Assembly (NCBI RefSeq): GCF_042683125.1 | Contig: NZ_JBHUIY010000020.1 | Location: 12,042 to 76,041 of the forward strand | Length of the DNA: 64,000 bases | From: Phaeospirillum tilakii | Lineage (GTDB): Bacteria > Pseudomonadota > Alphaproteobacteria > Rhodospirillales > Magnetospirillaceae | Direction: 5' to 3' | Shown here: one piece after another, positions 63,846 through 64,000 of the stretch | Position numbering within the stretch: position 1 is the stretch's first letter | Layout: each line of letters starts with the position of its first letter | Translations under genes and position numbers: made by a program | Notes under the pieces: generated by a model | Databases searched by the model: none | Seen by the model: only the letters and a program-made list of their open reading frames with translations | What the model was told of the DNA's origin: nothing

Positions 63846-63876
63846 CCAAGACGGATACTGCCGCCCATAAGCACTA

Positions 63877-64000
63877 GAGCATTTCCCGGTTAGATCGAAT
63901 AGCCACTATTTTTGATGTAATTTTGACATTCGTCGGAGGAAAAGTCGCTGAGGGCGGAGGCGATGGCTTGCTCCAGGGCCTCGACGGACCGTGCGGCAAT
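63877..64000 (-). mobile_element. IS630-family transposase, C-terminal end (cut by window edge)
   Basis: The stop is at 63890-63892; 36 codons remain to the right edge and read ...EALEQAIASALSDF then SSDECQNYIKNSGYSI. The EC-NY-GY pattern is the usual C-terminus of IS630-type DDE transposases. The likely terminal inverted repeat begins GAGCATTTCCCGG at 63877, directly after a TA dinucleotide (63875-63876), the target these elements duplicate. The start codon is outside the window. Confidence 0.7.

Overview
The window is about 64 kb of very GC-rich DNA with dense, short-spaced operons. It looks like an alphaproteobacterial chromosome, most likely from the Rhodospirillales/Rhodospirillaceae. 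This rests on a class I (archaeal-type) lysyl-tRNA synthetase, an F1-only atpHAGDC operon without the F0 genes, the cobalt-chelatase pair cobS-cobT beside a J-domain gene, an ScfR/PccR-type regulator divergent from propionyl-CoA carboxylase, and DivL/DivK-like signalling proteins. The genus cannot be fixed from sequence alone.

Layout. 1-5 kb: a TPR-like gene and lysS, then divergent M23 peptidase and bactofilin genes (cell shape). 5-11 kb (minus strand): J-domain protein, cobS, cobT, an HWE-type histidine kinase and an S24/LexA-like repressor. 11-15 kb: pstB-phoU facing a pit/DUF47 phosphate-uptake pair, then a secreted protein coupled to a lone ParA-like ATPase. 16-20 kb: hbd, etfA and etfB behind a clear sigma-70 promoter, an unrecognised gene and a MarR regulator. 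20-22.7 kb: M17 aminopeptidase, a glutathione S-transferase and tRNA-Leu(UAA).

22.8-31.6 kb is a complete type I-C CRISPR-Cas locus on the minus strand: cas3, cas5c, cas8c, cas7c, cas4, cas1, cas2, leader and a 7-repeat array. The 379-bp gap between cas3 and cas5c is the most interesting part of the window. It holds, in transcription order, a PAM-plus-seed match, an unlisted 42-codon ORF for a hydrophobic peptide, and one degenerate CRISPR repeat followed by a spacer-like stretch. These last parts sit between the arms of an 11-bp inverted repeat, one arm of which contains the cas5c ribosome binding site. The layout resembles known CreTA/CreR-type modules, in which a crRNA-like RNA directs Cascade to repress a toxin or cas promoter. 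Here it would be in type I-C, with a possible second control layer through Cas5c cleavage of its own leader.

31.7-46 kb is ordinary accessory and housekeeping content: small membrane protein, zincin peptidase, solute-binding protein, YqaA/DedA protein, alpha/beta hydrolase, FtsJ-like methyltransferase and nucleoside transporter. It also holds a DivL-like pseudo-histidine kinase lacking its catalytic residues, and a 1,034-residue REC-PAS-GGDEF-EAL protein coupled to a DivK-like receiver. 46-49 kb: argH, a small lipoprotein gene and lysA, overlapping. 49-54 kb: pccA, pccB and the divergent ScfR-type regulator. 54-57.5 kb: DUF484 and priA. 57.6-62.6 kb: atpHAGDC. The right end carries an IS110-type transposase gene and the C-terminal end of an IS630-type transposase.

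A family of hairpin modules recurs at most convergent gene junctions and probably acts as bidirectional terminators. Most ORFs opposite to the listed genes are GC-driven shadows and were left out.
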